NCBI RefSeq assembly: GCF_901000735.1
Contig: NC_081542.1
Span: forward strand, 15,043,577-15,107,576
From: Corylus avellana
Taxonomy: Eukaryota; Streptophyta; Magnoliopsida; Fagales; Betulaceae
Direction of reading: 5' to 3'
Length of the DNA stretch: 64,000 nt
Every line of letters starts with the position of its first letter. Position 1 is the first letter of the stretch. A program made the translations under genes and the position numbers. Shown in pieces: positions 23,516-34,908 of this stretch. The notes beneath the pieces are model-generated. The model worked only from the letters and a program-made list of their open reading frames with translations, did no database searches and had not been told where the DNA came from.

Positions 23516-24409
23516 TTGGGCTAAACGGTTGTACTTTGGGCTCAGCCCAACTAGAGGCTAGATACATTGCCTGACCAAAAACCTGTTTTGTCGTGGCGCC
23601 CTCTATTAAAAACCCTACAGGCCTAATTATCATACTAAAACCAGGGGCTCACAGATTGGGCTCACGAAATACCGGTTAGGTTATGTTACGTAGAGTCTGA
23701 TTTTGTATTCAACTCGGTTTGAACTCAACCTAATTTGACGTTGGAAGCATTATAGTTTAAATGATGTATATATTTTTTCTTACAAGGCTTAGTTTTGTAA
23801 CCTAATTGAGGGTCGTATTTTAAGTCACTTTTGACTTTAGGGTTTTGCACGGATGTAATTGATGCCTCATATATTTTTTATAAAAAAATTGTGAAACTTT
23901 GCTCAAACTCTGGACATAACCCTTAAAAATGAACCATGTAAATTTTTTGTATTTGTCGTGTTCTTCTTATTTATCGTATCTCATATATCTATTATAAGAA
24001 ATATGATAAATTTCTTAACAACCCCACACTAGCAAGTAATAGCGACCCACTATAATAAGACAATTGAACAATTAATTTGTATATAATCATATACTCCAAA
24101 AAAATATTATAACAGAAGCATGCAATTATCTAGCATACGATCATGTAATTATACTTAAAAAATTGATCATATGCCTCAAATTAGAGTGAAACAATTGATT
24201 TTAGATGCTTATTCGAAGTTGAGATGGCAAAAAGCTATTTGAATGCCCTGGAATCATTGTTCGATAAGACAACGTAGAAGTCACTAGAAAACAGCGAGGT
24301 TCGTTGATTATTCCACCTGTCACTCCCTCCATCCAATTGAAACTTCTGGGCATAATAAGATGCTTATGCAAAGCTGAGATGGCAAAGCGTTTTGGGCACT
24401 CACTCTAAT

Positions 24410-24883
24410 CACGTGGCTAGTGCCAACTAGGCAATTCTCGTTTTTTTTATTTTTTTATTGTTTTTTAACATGTGTAGGAAAAAAAGAGAAATAGGGATTC
24501 GAACTAGTGATTTTTTTTTTTTTTTTTTTGACTTGTCCACATAAGAGGGGGAGGGGGATTCGAACATGTGACCTCCGCTTTATTAGGCGTGGTCCCGGCC
24601 GATTAAACTAGCTCTTGAAGACTTGAACTAATAACCTTCACTTCATTATGCGTGTTATACAGCCGATTGAAATACGCCTCGAGATGTAATTCTCGTGTTT
24701 AAGCCTTCAATTTGTGTCTTAGTTAAAGGATCAAATTTTATAATCTGAATTTATTTAATTTCGTATTAAATTCTTGATTTTTCAAAAATTATTGTCCCTA
24801 CGTATAATGAAAACAAATCATATACGCAATTTCGAGAAACAACCGGCCAGGTTGTCCGTGGCCCCTGGTTTCATGTTTATAAA
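24410..24883 (+). promoter_or_regulatory. USP-A promoter: G-box, SINE insertion, TATA box
   Basis: A CACGTG G-box lies at 24410-24415 and a TATAAA box at 24878-24883, 55 bases before the USP-A start codon. The leader contains a TTGTG pentanucleotide run at about 24893-24913. Between G-box and TATA box sits a 246-bp nested SINE insertion. The G-box is also kept in USP-B (34381) and USP-C (about 60125), whereas the TATA box is kept only in A and B. Confidence 0.6.
24442..24687 (-). mobile_element. Nested pair of tRNA-derived SINEs in USP-A promoter
   Basis: The outer SINE is flanked by a perfect 9-bp target duplication AATTCTCGT (24433-24441 and 24688-24696). Its minus-strand head has CAATCGGCTGTATAACACGC and its tail gives the T run at 24442. 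A second SINE (about 24513-24620) is inserted inside it, with a GAACTAGTGA / GAACTAATAA imperfect duplication. USP-C keeps the pre-insertion site near 60144 (TTTCGTGTTTAAG). Confidence 0.8.
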
Positions 24884-24937
24884 GCCTATTTGTGTTGTGT
24901 TGTGTTGTGTTGCAGCGTCGATTAGCTGTGATTGGAA

Positions 24938-25501
24938 ATGGCGTGCTCGGAGAAGCAAGTGATGGTGGTAGGGATAGACGACAGCGAGCACAGCTCATAC
25001 GCGCTGGGGTGGACGCTGGACCACTTCTTCGTCCCTTGCACCTCCAACCCTACTTTCAAGCTCGTCGTCGTCCACGCCAAGCCCATTCCCACCTACGCCG
25101 TCGGCCTCGCCGGTCCTGGTAACTGCTACCCACCGATCACCCACACATTTTTTTTTAAAAAAAATTTTAATTTTACATACATGTGTGTGTTGGACTACTG
25201 GTGTGGAATTGTCAAGAAAATTGGATGACTTAGTGGAAATTCACTTGCTGATGTAGGAATTAATGTAGGAGCGGCCGAGGTTTTGCCGATGGTAGAAGCC
25301 GATTTGAAGAAGATCGCTGCCCGAGTCGTTGAAAAGGCCAAGGAACTTTGCATCAATAAATCGGTATTTTTTTTAAAATAATAATAATAATAATAATGAT
25401 ATTTAATAGACTCTTATATGATTATAAAACTCAAATAAACTAATTTTGACTGCAACTTCATCCTAGTTGTATAGGAGTTTATTAAATAATAATAATAATA
25501 A

Positions 25502-25541
<40 letters not shown>

Positions 25542-26961
25542 GATTTTTAACTTGAATAGTCTAATCTATTATTTACAAGTAATGCTACATACCGCACCTT
25601 ATTCTATCATTCCATCCCGTATTCTAGTGTGCTAATGTGATAGTATCTACTAAACCTTTTTAAACAAAAAAAATTCAAGGGCTATTGGAATTGTTAGATC
25701 AGCTCAAAATTGAGGTGCATTATATGGCATTACTTATTATTTATATTTAAATTGAATGCGGCGACGAAGAATTGAACCCGGTAAAATCAGAAAAAAAGAA
25801 GAACTCATACAATGTTTCTAAAATCAATTGAATTGGAGCATTGAACAGATAGGAAGCCTAATACGTGAAATGTTTAATTTTAAATTCAAGACGTTTCGCT
25901 TGGATAGCATGTTAGATCTACACTTATTTCAAAATATAGTGAATTTAATTATTAATTATAATATTCTAACCATGAGAATACATGGTTGTTGAGAAATTTG
26001 GTTGCCCAGGAGTCTAATTTCTAGACCGACCAGTCTCTGAAGTAAAATTTGCAATTTTGGATCCAGATTTGAAAGTATGCCCTGAAAAAACAGAGCACTT
26101 GTTGAGAAATTGCCTTGTTGGCATACAATGGTTGTCATTTTTGACAGTTCATCCCTGAAAATTACATAGATACATATATATTTATACATACATACATCGC
26201 ATGCATATACCTAATACATGTGTACCAGTATGGCAGTAACTTGTGTGGGGAAAGTGTTCTTCTTGACATTTCAGATTGTATGCATGCAGGTGAATGATGT
26301 GACAGTGGAGGTTGTGGAAGGAGATGGTAGGAATGTTCTCTGTGAGGCCGTGGAGAGACACCATGCATCCATTTTGGTTGTTGGTAGTCATGGCTATGGA
26401 GCCATTAAGAGGTATTGATCTAATATTTTTCTTCTTATTTTTGTTGTTACAGTTTCCTACTGCAGAATTATAGACAAGTTGAGCAATTAATGTTGGGGAG
26501 ACATATTTCTTAGGAAGTTCTTTCAATGAACCCATAATATAACATATTGGAACACCACTCACTGTCTTATAACTATGTTCAACACTCGCCCTCCCGAACC
26601 AACCCTCGGCTCTGTTACATCACTCTTGGGGTGATTTATTTCTCAGACATTACTCAATCCAAAAACTGAAACTAATGGATTTGGACCCAATTGCGCTATA
26701 TTAACTCCTCATTCTAATGATATATTTCATAACAATGAGCTATTTGAATTTGTTTTCACCATTACTCTGATATTTTATCTTGAAGATCAGAATGTATACT
26801 TGTATTGTTCCCTGAAACAAGCAAGAATTCGATCATCCTGCTAGTTTTGACAATGTATTTGATTTTCATGCAGGGCTGTTTTAGGCAGTGTCAGTGACTA
26901 CTGTGCTCATCATGCTCACTGCACCGTGATGATTGTGAAGAGGCCCAAAATCAAACACTAA
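24938..26961 (+). CDS. Universal stress protein A-like protein, copy A
   Basis: Exons 24938-25118, 25269-25363, 26290-26411 and 26874-26961 join in phase to 161 residues, a typical single-domain plant USP. The N-terminus MACSEKQVMVVGIDDSEHSS carries the first beta strand and the aspartates that contact nucleotide. LVVVHAKP is the second strand. The C-terminal half has the ATP-binding loop G-2X-G-9X-G-S (GSHG, nine residues, GS) and ends VMIVKRPKIKH. This loop marks the ATP-binding USP subclass, cytoplasmic proteins induced by stress. The start is the only in-frame ATG after the TATA box and leader. Intron 2 is about 0.9 kb with TAA and TA microsatellites. Specific biological role is unknown. 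USP-B encodes the same protein as far as I can read. Confidence 0.92.
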
Positions 26962-27399
26962 AAAAGCTACTTTTCCTGCTTCACATAAACACATATAGCA
27001 GTTGAATCAGCCAAGTGATTTACATTATAATAAATTTGATCAGTGTATATTTATGTGATATTTCATGCAATGTTGCTTGTTGTGTCATCTGCTTCTATAC
27101 TTTATTCCCACTTGTGAATGGGGCGGCTAGGAATTCTCCTTCATATTCTACACTGGAATTTCATCGAATACGTTATCGTCAATGTGCTTTTTCAAAGCTA
27201 GCATCCAATCTTATGTGGTATAAAACTTAAATAACACCCACTTGGCAAAAACAACACCCTAATTATAAGCATCCAATGCTTATTTGGTACTAAATAACAT
27301 CCAATTCTATTCCCTCCTTTCCCATCTGTAGTGGGAAGATCTCCCTATGTGCCACTCTGATTTGATTGTTGTATTTATTGTTTTTTTTTTTTTTTTAAA
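26962..27399 (+). other. USP-A 3' flank
   Basis: This is probable 3' UTR and short unique sequence, conserved in all three USP copies up to the Pack-type element. At informative sites (CATATTCTAC, GTCAATGTGC and AAGATCTCCC) copy A matches copy C rather than copy B. Confidence 0.6.
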
Positions 27400-28416
27400 G
27401 GGAAAATTACACTTTATCCCCCAAAGTTTGGGGCCATTTTTAATTCGACCTCTAATGTTTCAATTTTTGCAATGAACCCTTTAAACTTTCAAATTTTTGC
27501 AATTTGACAATTTCATCAGTCAAAGCCATTTTGACTGATGGAACAGTGATCATGTGCGACGCACGTAATCACTGTTGGCTTTTTTTTTTTTTTCCCCAAT
27601 ATGCCCCCCATCCCAACCTCCGATCACTCTCTCTCTCTCTCTCTCCCCTTGCCGACGAAGACGTCGACAACACCTCCTCAAAAGCAACATCAAACTCATA
27701 GGCCGAATTAGCTTCTTCTTTCGGTTGAATTGCAAGGACTGCACTTTGACGTGTACCCTCACTCCCTCTGGGAGAGAAGGAACTCGTGGATAGGATTGGG
27801 AGCTTGTCCGTACCGCAAGTATTTTTCAACGAGAAGCTGTTTGGGGGCTTGGTGGCGTTGAACTCTCGGAGGAACAACGACAGATTTGATCAGAGATTGA
27901 AGAAAATGGTAGGGAGCAAATGTCCCAACGATGTGCCTGCATCGCTTGTTTATGAATTTGACGACACCGAGGAGAAGTGGACAGACAAGATGATCGGGAT
28001 CGTCAGGGTTTTACGTCAGAAATTGCCCATTCAGGATCGTTTAATGAAGATGAAGATGGTGAAACATTGCTTCTGTGGGAGGAGCAAGACGGTGGAGGTG
28101 TTGATTCACCTCTTGGGCTATGTCCGCAGGAAGGTATGTGTGGGTGGGCAAGTGTTGTCGATGTCTTCGTTGGCAAGGAGAGAGAGAGAGAGAGAGAGAG
28201 AGTGATCAAAGGTTGGGATGGGGGGCATTTTGGAGAAAAAAAAAAAGCCAACAGTGATCACGTGATCATTGTCCCGTCAGTTAAAATGGCTTTGACTGAC
28301 GGAATGGTCGAATTGCAAAAATTTGAAAGTTTGGGGGGGTGTATTACAAAAATTGAAACATTGGAGGTCGAATTAAAAATCGCTCTAAACTTTGGGGGGT
28401 AAAGTGTAATTTTCCC
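27400..28416. mobile_element. Pack-type TIR element carrying glutaredoxin-DEP gene fragment, copy A
   Basis: The ends GGGAAAATTACACTTTA (left) and TAAAGTGTAATTTTCCC (right) start long terminal inverted repeats of about 280 bp. These include AGTCAAAGCCATTTTGACTG / AAAATGGCTTTGACTGACGG and CT-rich / GA-rich runs. About 440 bp of unrelated coding-like sequence lies between the arms. The termini and long arms resemble Mutator-like elements. No transposase is present. The target duplication is blurred by T and A runs on the two sides. Copies B and C occupy the same place behind the other USP genes. Confidence 0.75.
27786..28160 (+). pseudogene. Captured fragment of a glutaredoxin-DEP (DUF547-type) gene, copy A
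   Basis: The plus-strand frame reads IGSLSVPQVFFNEKLFGGL, then VALNSRRN and LKKMVGSKCP, the second half of a glutaredoxin-like domain. It continues into LRQKLPIQDRLMKMKMVK and VEVLIHLLGY, the start of a DEP domain. This order is found in plant glutaredoxin-DEP-DUF547 proteins. The CxxC half is mostly deleted: only LNCKDC remains, immediately before a shifted frame. No DUF547 part is present. The frame then runs into the GA-rich inverted arm (RERERE). It is a transposon-borne fragment, not a complete gene; identity is from recognition of motifs only. Confidence 0.65.
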
Positions 28417-28738
28417 TTTAAAAAAAGAACAAAAACCCATTTGGCCACTTAAAACCAAGCAAATTGGGTCCAATTCTTGGTCTTGATATTTCAAATGGGA
28501 TTTCACCAAATTGATTTTTCAAATAGTTATACAAGATGTTTAGTCATATTTATTTATTGTAATTTTTCCTTTGGGGGGTAAAGTGTAATTTTCCCTTTAA
28601 AAAAATAACAAAAACCCATTTGGCCACTTAAAACCAAGCAAATTGGGTCCAATTCTTGGTCTTGATATTTCAAATGGGATTTCACCAAATTGATTTTTCA
28701 AATAGTTATACAAGATGTTTAGTCATATTTATTTATTG
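28390..28738. repeat. Private 170-bp tandem duplication in copy A
   Basis: Positions 28390-28559 and 28569-28738 are nearly identical direct repeats separated by nine bases. Each begins CTTTGGGGGGTAAAGTGTAA, thus including the last 27 bases of the Pack-type element, and ends TCATATTTATTTATTG. Copies B and C have a single version, so this arose after the units separated. Confidence 0.85.
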
Positions 28739-29260
28739 GGGAAAATACACTTTACCCTCATAAAGTTTCACCTCATTTGCAATTTGGCCTCAAATGTTTA
28801 AAGATTGGCAATGTACCCCAACAAAGTATAAGAAATTTGCAATGTGACCTATCCGTTAACCATTTACGTATAATTTAACTAAAAATTTCGCACATGCATT
28901 TTTTTTTATCCCTGATTTCCAAAATTGCCCCATATGTTTTTTGATGAAATTCCAAAAATGCCCATAATTAAAAAAAAACAAAATAAGAAGAAAAAAAAAA
29001 TGGGGTTGGCCGTAGCCACCCCCTTTGGCCATGGGTGGCGAGCACCTCCAATTTTTTTCTGCTATTTTTTATTATTTTTTTAAAATACAAGGGCAATTAG
29101 GTCTTTTCTATAATTTCCGTTGGAGAAAACGGAAATCGTTGATGGATGAATCACATTGCAATTTTTTTATATTTTATTGGGGTACATTGCTAATTTTTAA
29201 ACATTATAAGCCGAATTACAAATAAAGTGAAACATTAGAGAGGTAAAGTGTATTTTCTCT
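28738..29260. mobile_element. Mutator-like fold-back MITE behind USP-A
   Basis: The ends GGGGAAAATACACTTTACC and GGTAAAGTGTATTTTCTC are inverted, and the arms continue through CAATTTGGCC and GCCGAATTAC. A GGTGGCC-type module sits at 29005-29050 (GCCACCCCCTTTGGCCATGG). TTATTTATT occurs on both sides and is a plausible 9-bp target duplication. Copies occur at 38496-39013 and from 63628 to the window end. Confidence 0.7.
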
Positions 29261-29746
29261 TTATTTATTTATTCTCCACTCATTTTATTGTAAATCATAA
29301 TTTCCATTTTTTACTTATACAGCTTAAAAAAAAAAAGTTGCATGATACTAAATAAATTTCTTTATCAAATAAACAGTTGATTACAAAGTCATGGCCTCTT
29401 AAGATTATGATGATCGAAACAATTCCAAGCTTATTATGATGATTCTTCCAACTTAATAAAACGAGTCGAGTTTTATCTATTGTCGTCTCAATAGCCCTAA
29501 TCTATATCTTTTCAACTTCGATTATAAAAATTAAATTTTAAAACGATTTAAAAGTGGCATTTTTATATTTAACCTACATTATAATAAGGTTTATTATAAT
29601 TTTATTTAAAATTTTTAATATTATAAAATATAGTAGGACATATTGGATTATTCATTTAAAATAAACTACTCAGAAAAATTTGTTACACCCTAAGTATTGC
29701 ACTAGATTCAAATCCACAACAGATAAATCGATATATGGATCATCTA
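29261..29746. other. AT-rich spacer between MITEs
   Basis: No gene. The stretch is shared with copy B (39014-39518) at a lower identity than the USP gene itself, with small indels. Confidence 0.5.
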
Positions 29747-29755
29747 TTTAAAATA

Positions 29756-30222
29756 GGGAAAAATATAAAAAACCCCCCAAAACTACCAGTCGTTTTCGAT
29801 TTAGCCCCCTAATGTTCCAAAAGTGATAAAGTAGCCACCAAAACTACCAAACTATTGCATTTTGGCCACTCCGTTAGTCAAAACCGTCAGTTTGGACGGA
29901 AACTGCAAAACGACGTCGTTTTGTGATGGATAAGTTACTACAATATCCTTTTATGAAAAAAAAAATTGGAAAAAATATAAAAAAGCACCCCAAACTACTA
30001 GCCGTTTTCATTTTAACCCCCTAATGTTCAAACAGTGATAAAGTAGCCCTCCAACAAAACGATGTCGTTTTTTAGTTTTCGTCCAAACTGACGGTTTTGA
30101 CTAACGGAGTGGCCAAAATGCAATAGTTTGGTAGTTTGGGGGGCTACTTTATCACTTTTGAAACATTAGGGGGCTAAATCGAAAACGACGGATAGTTTGG
30201 GGGGCTTTTTTATATTTTTCCC
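29756..30222. mobile_element. Mutator-like fold-back MITE with perfect 9-bp target duplication
   Basis: The ends GGGAAAAATATAAAAAACCC and GGGCTTTTTTATATTTTTCCC are inverted. TTTAAAATA flanks the element exactly on both sides (29747-29755 and 30223-30231), as expected for Mutator-type insertion. The arms contain AGTGATAAAGTAGCC and GGCTACTTTATCAC. It is the same family as 7103-7842 but lacks the GGTGGCC centre. Confidence 0.85.
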
Positions 30223-30231
30223 TTTAAAATA

Positions 30232-30709
30232 TTAATAAACAACCACAGAGAACCAAGCCGTGAGTCTCTTTCTTTTCTCATCTTCAGGATCCTTTCACTA
30301 TAATATCTTAATTTTATGTTAAATCATTTAATTAATATCATCATTTCTATTAAGGGGTTAGGTCTAATAATGTAAATTATTTAATTGAAATAAAAGGTTA
30401 ATGATAAATACAATATTCAAATTTATAATAATACTTTAATGCAATTTACCTAATTCACTTGTCCTATAGGCTTAAGTTGTTAGAAAGAGGTAAATTTAAT
30501 TACTTAATTATTATTTTAATACTCACCCTCACGTGTGGGGTCAAACTCCCTTTTAATAGGAGAGGTCAAACATGTGAAATATTTAATTTAAATGGGGGGT
30601 GATTTGACGGAGTCAATGTTCAATTTCATGGTCTTTGACTTTGATACCATGTTAAATTACCAATTATCCTAAAAGTTTAGGCTAATAAGCAGAGGTAAAT
30701 TTAATTACT
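30232..30709. other. Spacer with dispersed repeat
   Basis: No gene. It contains a repeat whose phrase AGAGGTAAATTTAATTAC occurs twice (about 30486-30503 and 30691-30708) around GACTTTGATACCATG. This phrase set is common in plant dispersed repeats, and a related piece lies in the last ABCC intron. Confidence 0.4.
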
Positions 30710-30710
30710 T

Positions 30711-33385
30711 TTTTTTTTTTTGAAGGAATATTAAGAATATTCATTATCTCAAAAGATCCGTCAAAAGATCACACAAGTAGGAGAGATTGCTCCCTCTAGA
30801 CAATATCACCCACACTTGATGGGACAACTCCCAACCAAGTAGACATAGTGACATGGGTGGTAGCCAATTTTGCAAGCGTATGCCAGAATTATTGGCATCC
30901 CTCATTACATGCCTAAAACTGGCATTGACCAAATCATGTAGCTCTCCTTTGATACATTCTATGAATTGACCATAGCTACTAAGACACGCCCCCTCTGAAT
31001 TGATAGCCTTGATAACTTGCATGGAGTCACTCTCAAAGATGATATTTTCAAAGCCCAATTCCTTGTAGAAAATAATAGCATTCACCGCTGCTAAGGCTTC
31101 CGCCGATGTTGAATCAGTTTGGATAGCAAGAGACATACTACGTGAAGCAAGACATTTCCCATTCGAGTCTCGGGCTATAATTCCCAACCCCACGCGTCCT
31201 TCCTTCGAATTTAGCCCTGCATCCCAGTTTATCTTCATCATGTTCCATTGTGTAGGCTGCTCTACTACAACTGCTGGTTCACGGTCACTAGTTACCCCCT
31301 CTTGAGCGTTGCGATTTGCCCTTTGAAATTCTTCCATCGAGGTTTGAACTTTCCGTAATAACTGGGTTGGGTTGAGGAAATTTTCTCCATGTATTACTGA
31401 ATTTTTCCTCAACCAGATTTTCCTTGCCATGACAACAAAAAGTTCAGCTTCCTCTGTATCGCATCTTTCAAGCACTGACTCAAAACGTAGAAACTACCCC
31501 GGCGCATTTTTGTATTCTTATGGCTCCACCTCCCCACCACCTCCCCATACATCATTTGAGGACGGACAAGTCCATAGGATGTGCATTACCGTCTCTTCTT
31601 CCAATCCACAGTTGGGGCAAGATGTATCTTGGACTACTCCTTTCTTGGCCAGATTCACTCTAGTTGGTAATAGATTATGTAGGGCTTTCCATAAAAAAAG
31701 CTTTGCCACATTTGGTATCTTTAAATTCCAGCACTCCTTCCAAGATACACCGCTTGCAGGTTTGGATGTCCCACTTCCTCTATTTGCCATAGTCTCCTTC
31801 TCCAAAAAGTAAGCACTTTGGACGGAGAAAATTCCATTTTTGGTACACCACCAAATAAGTTGGTCCTTAGTTGGCATAGGGCTAATAGGCATGCTTCTGA
31901 TCACTTCAGCTTCGTCATCCCAGAAAACTTGTGTAATAAGATCGACTCTCCATTTTCTTGTGCTTGGGTCAATAAGCTCCGAAACACGGGCATGTCGATC
32001 AAGTACAGTCGTCAGCGATTGTTCCATGTATGTGGTTGGTTTCGGGACCTATTTGTCACCCCACACATGAATGTCATCCCCATTTCCAATCCTCTAAATA
32101 AGACCATTTTGGAGTACCAGTAGGGCTGCCATAAAACTTCGCCACATAAAAGGGTCGGTTGCCTAGACTTGCCTCCAAAATAGAGCAAGATGGATAATAT
32201 TTAGCCTTTAGGATTTTCCCAGCCAAAGATTCCGAACACTTTAGTAGTCTCCAAAGTTACTTTGCTAGTAGGGCTTTGTTAAAAATTCCCAAATTACGGA
32301 ACCCTAACCCATCTTGGGCTTTGGAAAGACCCATCCTTTCCTAACTCATCCAATGTATTTTAGAAGTGTTCTCCTTATGCCCCCACCAGAATCGCTGCAT
32401 CAACCCATGTATCTCCTTACACAAAGCTATAGGTAAGAGGAAAACACTCATACAATATGTGGTAATGGCATGTGCCACTGCTTTAATTAATATCTCCTTC
32501 CTTGCTTGCGTCAAAAATTTTGTCTTCCAATTATTGAGGCAATTCCACACTCGATCCTTGATGCCTAAAAAAGCCTTTGTTCACGACTTCTCAACAAGAG
32601 TTGGAAGCCCTAAATACTTGTCATAGCTTTGAGTGGCTTGGAGACCCGACATTTGAGTGATTTCCTGCATCTTTTTGAATTCATGTTGCGACTGAAGAAA
32701 ATAGAAGTCTTGTCCTTGTTAAGCTTCTGTCCCGATACTACTTCATATTTTTCTAGGAGTTTAGTTAATCTCCTCCATTCGACCGAATTCACTTTATAGA
32801 AAATCAAGCTATCGTATGCAAAAAACAGGTGACTCAATTTAGGGCCTTTTTCTGGAAGTAGGGACCCCTGTCCAGTTCTCTTCTTAGTTCGAGACAATAA
32901 TGCACTAAGTGGCTCTGTGTATAAAAGGACTAAGTACAGGGATAAAGGATCCCATTGCCAGATCCCTCTCGAAGGCTTTATGTGTTTGATTGGCTGTCCA
33001 TTTACAAGAATGGCATAGGAGACCGAGCTGACACACCCCATAAAGAAATTTACCCAGGCCTCCGGAAATTCCATTTTACGCATAATTGCTTCTATAAAAG
33101 CTCACTCCACTCTATCATACGCCTTACTCATATCAAGCATTGTGTGTAGAGTTTCATATGCCGCCATTATATTGTCCAAAATTAGCCTTCCTGAGATGAA
33201 GGCACTATGATTTGCATAAATGACATGTGGAAGGATCATCTTGAGTCTGTTTGCCAATACCTTAGCAATGATTTTGTAAACGACATTACAAAGGCTAATT
33301 GGCCTGAAGTCAGATACACAGCTAGGGGTTGTCTTCTTTGGAATTAGTGCAATATGTGTCATATTAATGTTTTTGTCCATTGAGG
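30711..33385 (-). mobile_element. L1-type LINE, degenerate, copy 1
   Basis: Read on the minus strand, the pieces appear in LINE order. Reverse transcriptase: [46 protein letters not shown], then FFAYDSLIF in place of the FADD box. Next come LIKAVAHAI and FWWGHKE, then a zinc-knuckle region (SCPNCGLEEETVMHILW) at 31518-32027. An RNase H domain follows at 30744-31475 (INWDAGLNSKEGRVGLGI, AEALAAV, FESDS). The 3' poly(A) is the T run at 30711-30722. Several frameshifts and stops make it inactive. The 5' part is cut off by the gap at 33386. Confidence 0.9.
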
Positions 33386-33485
33386 NNNNNNNNNNNNNNN
33401 NNNNNNNNNNNNNNNNNNNNNNNNNNNNNNNNNNNNNNNNNNNNNNNNNNNNNNNNNNNNNNNNNNNNNNNNNNNNNNNNNNNNN
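33386..33485. other. Assembly gap of 100 N
   Basis: The run is exactly 100 N, the conventional length for a gap of unknown size. LINE copy 1 ends at its left edge and the near-identical USP-B segment starts at its right edge. Confidence 0.98.
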
Positions 33486-34380
33486 TTGGGCTAAACGGTT
33501 GTACTTTGGGCTCAGCCCAACTAGAGGCTAGATACATTGCCTGACCAAAAACCTGTTTTGTCGTGGCGCCCTCTATTAAAAACCCTACAGGCCTAATTAT
33601 CATACTAAAACCAGGGGCTCACAGATTGGGCTCACGAAATACCGGTTAGGTTATGTTACGTAGAGTCTGATTTTGTAGTCAACTCGGTTTGAACTCAACC
33701 TGATTTGACGTTGGAAGCATTATAGTTTAAATGATGTATATATTTTTTCTTACAAGGCTTAGTTTTGTAACCTAATTGAGGGTCGTATTTTAAGTCACTT
33801 TTGACTTTAGGGTTTTGCACGGATGTAATTGATGCCTCATTTATTTTTTATAAAAAAATTGTGAAACTTTGCTCAAACTCTGGACATAACCCTTAAAAAT
33901 GAACCATGTAAATTTTTTGTATTTGTCGTGTTCTTCTTATTTATCGTATCTCATATATCTATTATAAGAAATATGATAAATTTCTTAACAACCCCACACT
34001 AGCAAGTAATAGCGACCCACTATAATAAGACAATTGAACAATTAATTTGTATATAATCATATACTCCAAAAAAATATTATAACAGAAGCATGCAATTATC
34101 TAGCATACGATCATGTAATTATACTTAAAAAATTGATCATATGCCTCAAATTAGAGTGAAAACAATTGATTTTAGATGCTTATTCGAAGTTGAGATGGCA
34201 AAAAGCTATTTGAATGCCCTGGAATCATTGTTCGATAAGACAACGTAGAAGTCACTAGAAAACAGCGAGGTTCGTTGATTATTCCACCTGTCACTCCCTC
34301 CATCCAATTGAAACTTCTGGGCATAATAAGATGCTTATGCAAAGCTGAGATGGCAAAGCGTTTTGGGCACTCACTCTAAT

Positions 34381-34854
34381 CACGTGGCTAGTGCCAACTA
34401 GGCAATTCTCGTTTTTTTTATTTTTTTATTGTTTTTTAACATGTGTAGGAAAAAAAGAGAAATAGGGATTCGAACTAGTGATTTTTTTTTTTTTTTTTTT
34501 GACTTGTCCACATAAGAGGGGGAGGGGGATTCGAACATGTGACCTCCGCTTTATTAGGCGTGGTCCCGGCCGATTAAACTAGCTCTTGAAGACTTGAACT
34601 AATAACCTTCACTTCATTATGCGTGTTATACAGCCGATTGAAATACGCCTCGAGATGTAATTCTCGTGTTTAAGCCTTCAATTTGTGTCTTAGTTAAAGG
34701 ATCAAATTTTATAATCTGAATTTATTTAATTTCGTATTAAATTCTTGATTTTTCAAAAATTATTGTCCCTACGTATAATGAAAACAAATCATATACGCAA
34801 TTTCGAGAAACAACCGGCCAGGTTGTCCGTGGCCCCTGGTTTCATGTTTATAAA
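34381..34854 (+). promoter_or_regulatory. USP-B promoter: G-box, SINE insertion, TATA box
   Basis: The arrangement is the same as in USP-A: CACGTG at 34381-34386 and TATAAA at 34849-34854, with the nested SINE between them and the TTGTG run in the leader. Confidence 0.6.
34413..34658 (-). mobile_element. Nested pair of tRNA-derived SINEs in USP-B promoter
   Basis: This is an identical arrangement to the USP-A insertion, with the AATTCTCGT target duplication at 34404-34412 and 34659-34667. Its presence at the same base shows that A and B share an ancestor after the insertion, or that one was converted by the other. Confidence 0.8.
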
Positions 34855-34908
34855 GCCTATTTGTGTTGTGTTGTGTTGTGTTGCAGCGTCGATTAGCTGT
34901 GATTGGAA

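Larger units (their letters stand above)
23516..27390. repeat. Copy A of near-identical USP segment (pairs with 33486-37360)
   Basis: Base-by-base reading against 33486 onward shows only a handful of differences up to about 26290: a T/G and an A/G near 23720-23745, an A/T near 23875, one extra A near 34160, and the exon 3 acceptor GCATGCAG against GCATGTAG. From about 26400 differences become more frequent. The right copy starts exactly at the edge of a 100-N gap. Confidence 0.85.
8430..28738. repeat. Segmental duplication unit 1 (NLA1 to USP-A)
   Basis: This interval aligns in order and orientation with 44046-64000. Anchors, left copy against right copy: NLA gene 8552-11240 with 44199-46480; 12945-13010 with 46800-46860; 13705-13790 with 49130-49205; 13830-13990 with 50340-50515; 15490-15540 with 50820-50870; 15715-16050 with 51975-52280; 17800-17880 with 54710-54780; 18030-19085 with 54950-55550; 22470-22640 with 58195-58365; 22620-23500 with 59330-59995; the USP region 24370-28738 with 60090-63628. 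Exons are about 96-98 percent identical while spacers are broken up by private insertions. Confidence 0.85.

Noticed and set aside
24798..24998. Minus-strand frame overlapping the USP-A start (also at 34769 and 60262)
   Set aside because: It is the antisense shadow of USP exon 1 and its leader.
27569..28251. Arginine-glutamate-rich or serine-leucine-rich proteins around 27.6-28.3, 38.0 and 63.1-63.3 kb
   Set aside because: These frames are translations of CT/GA microsatellites in the transposon arms, readable on both strands.
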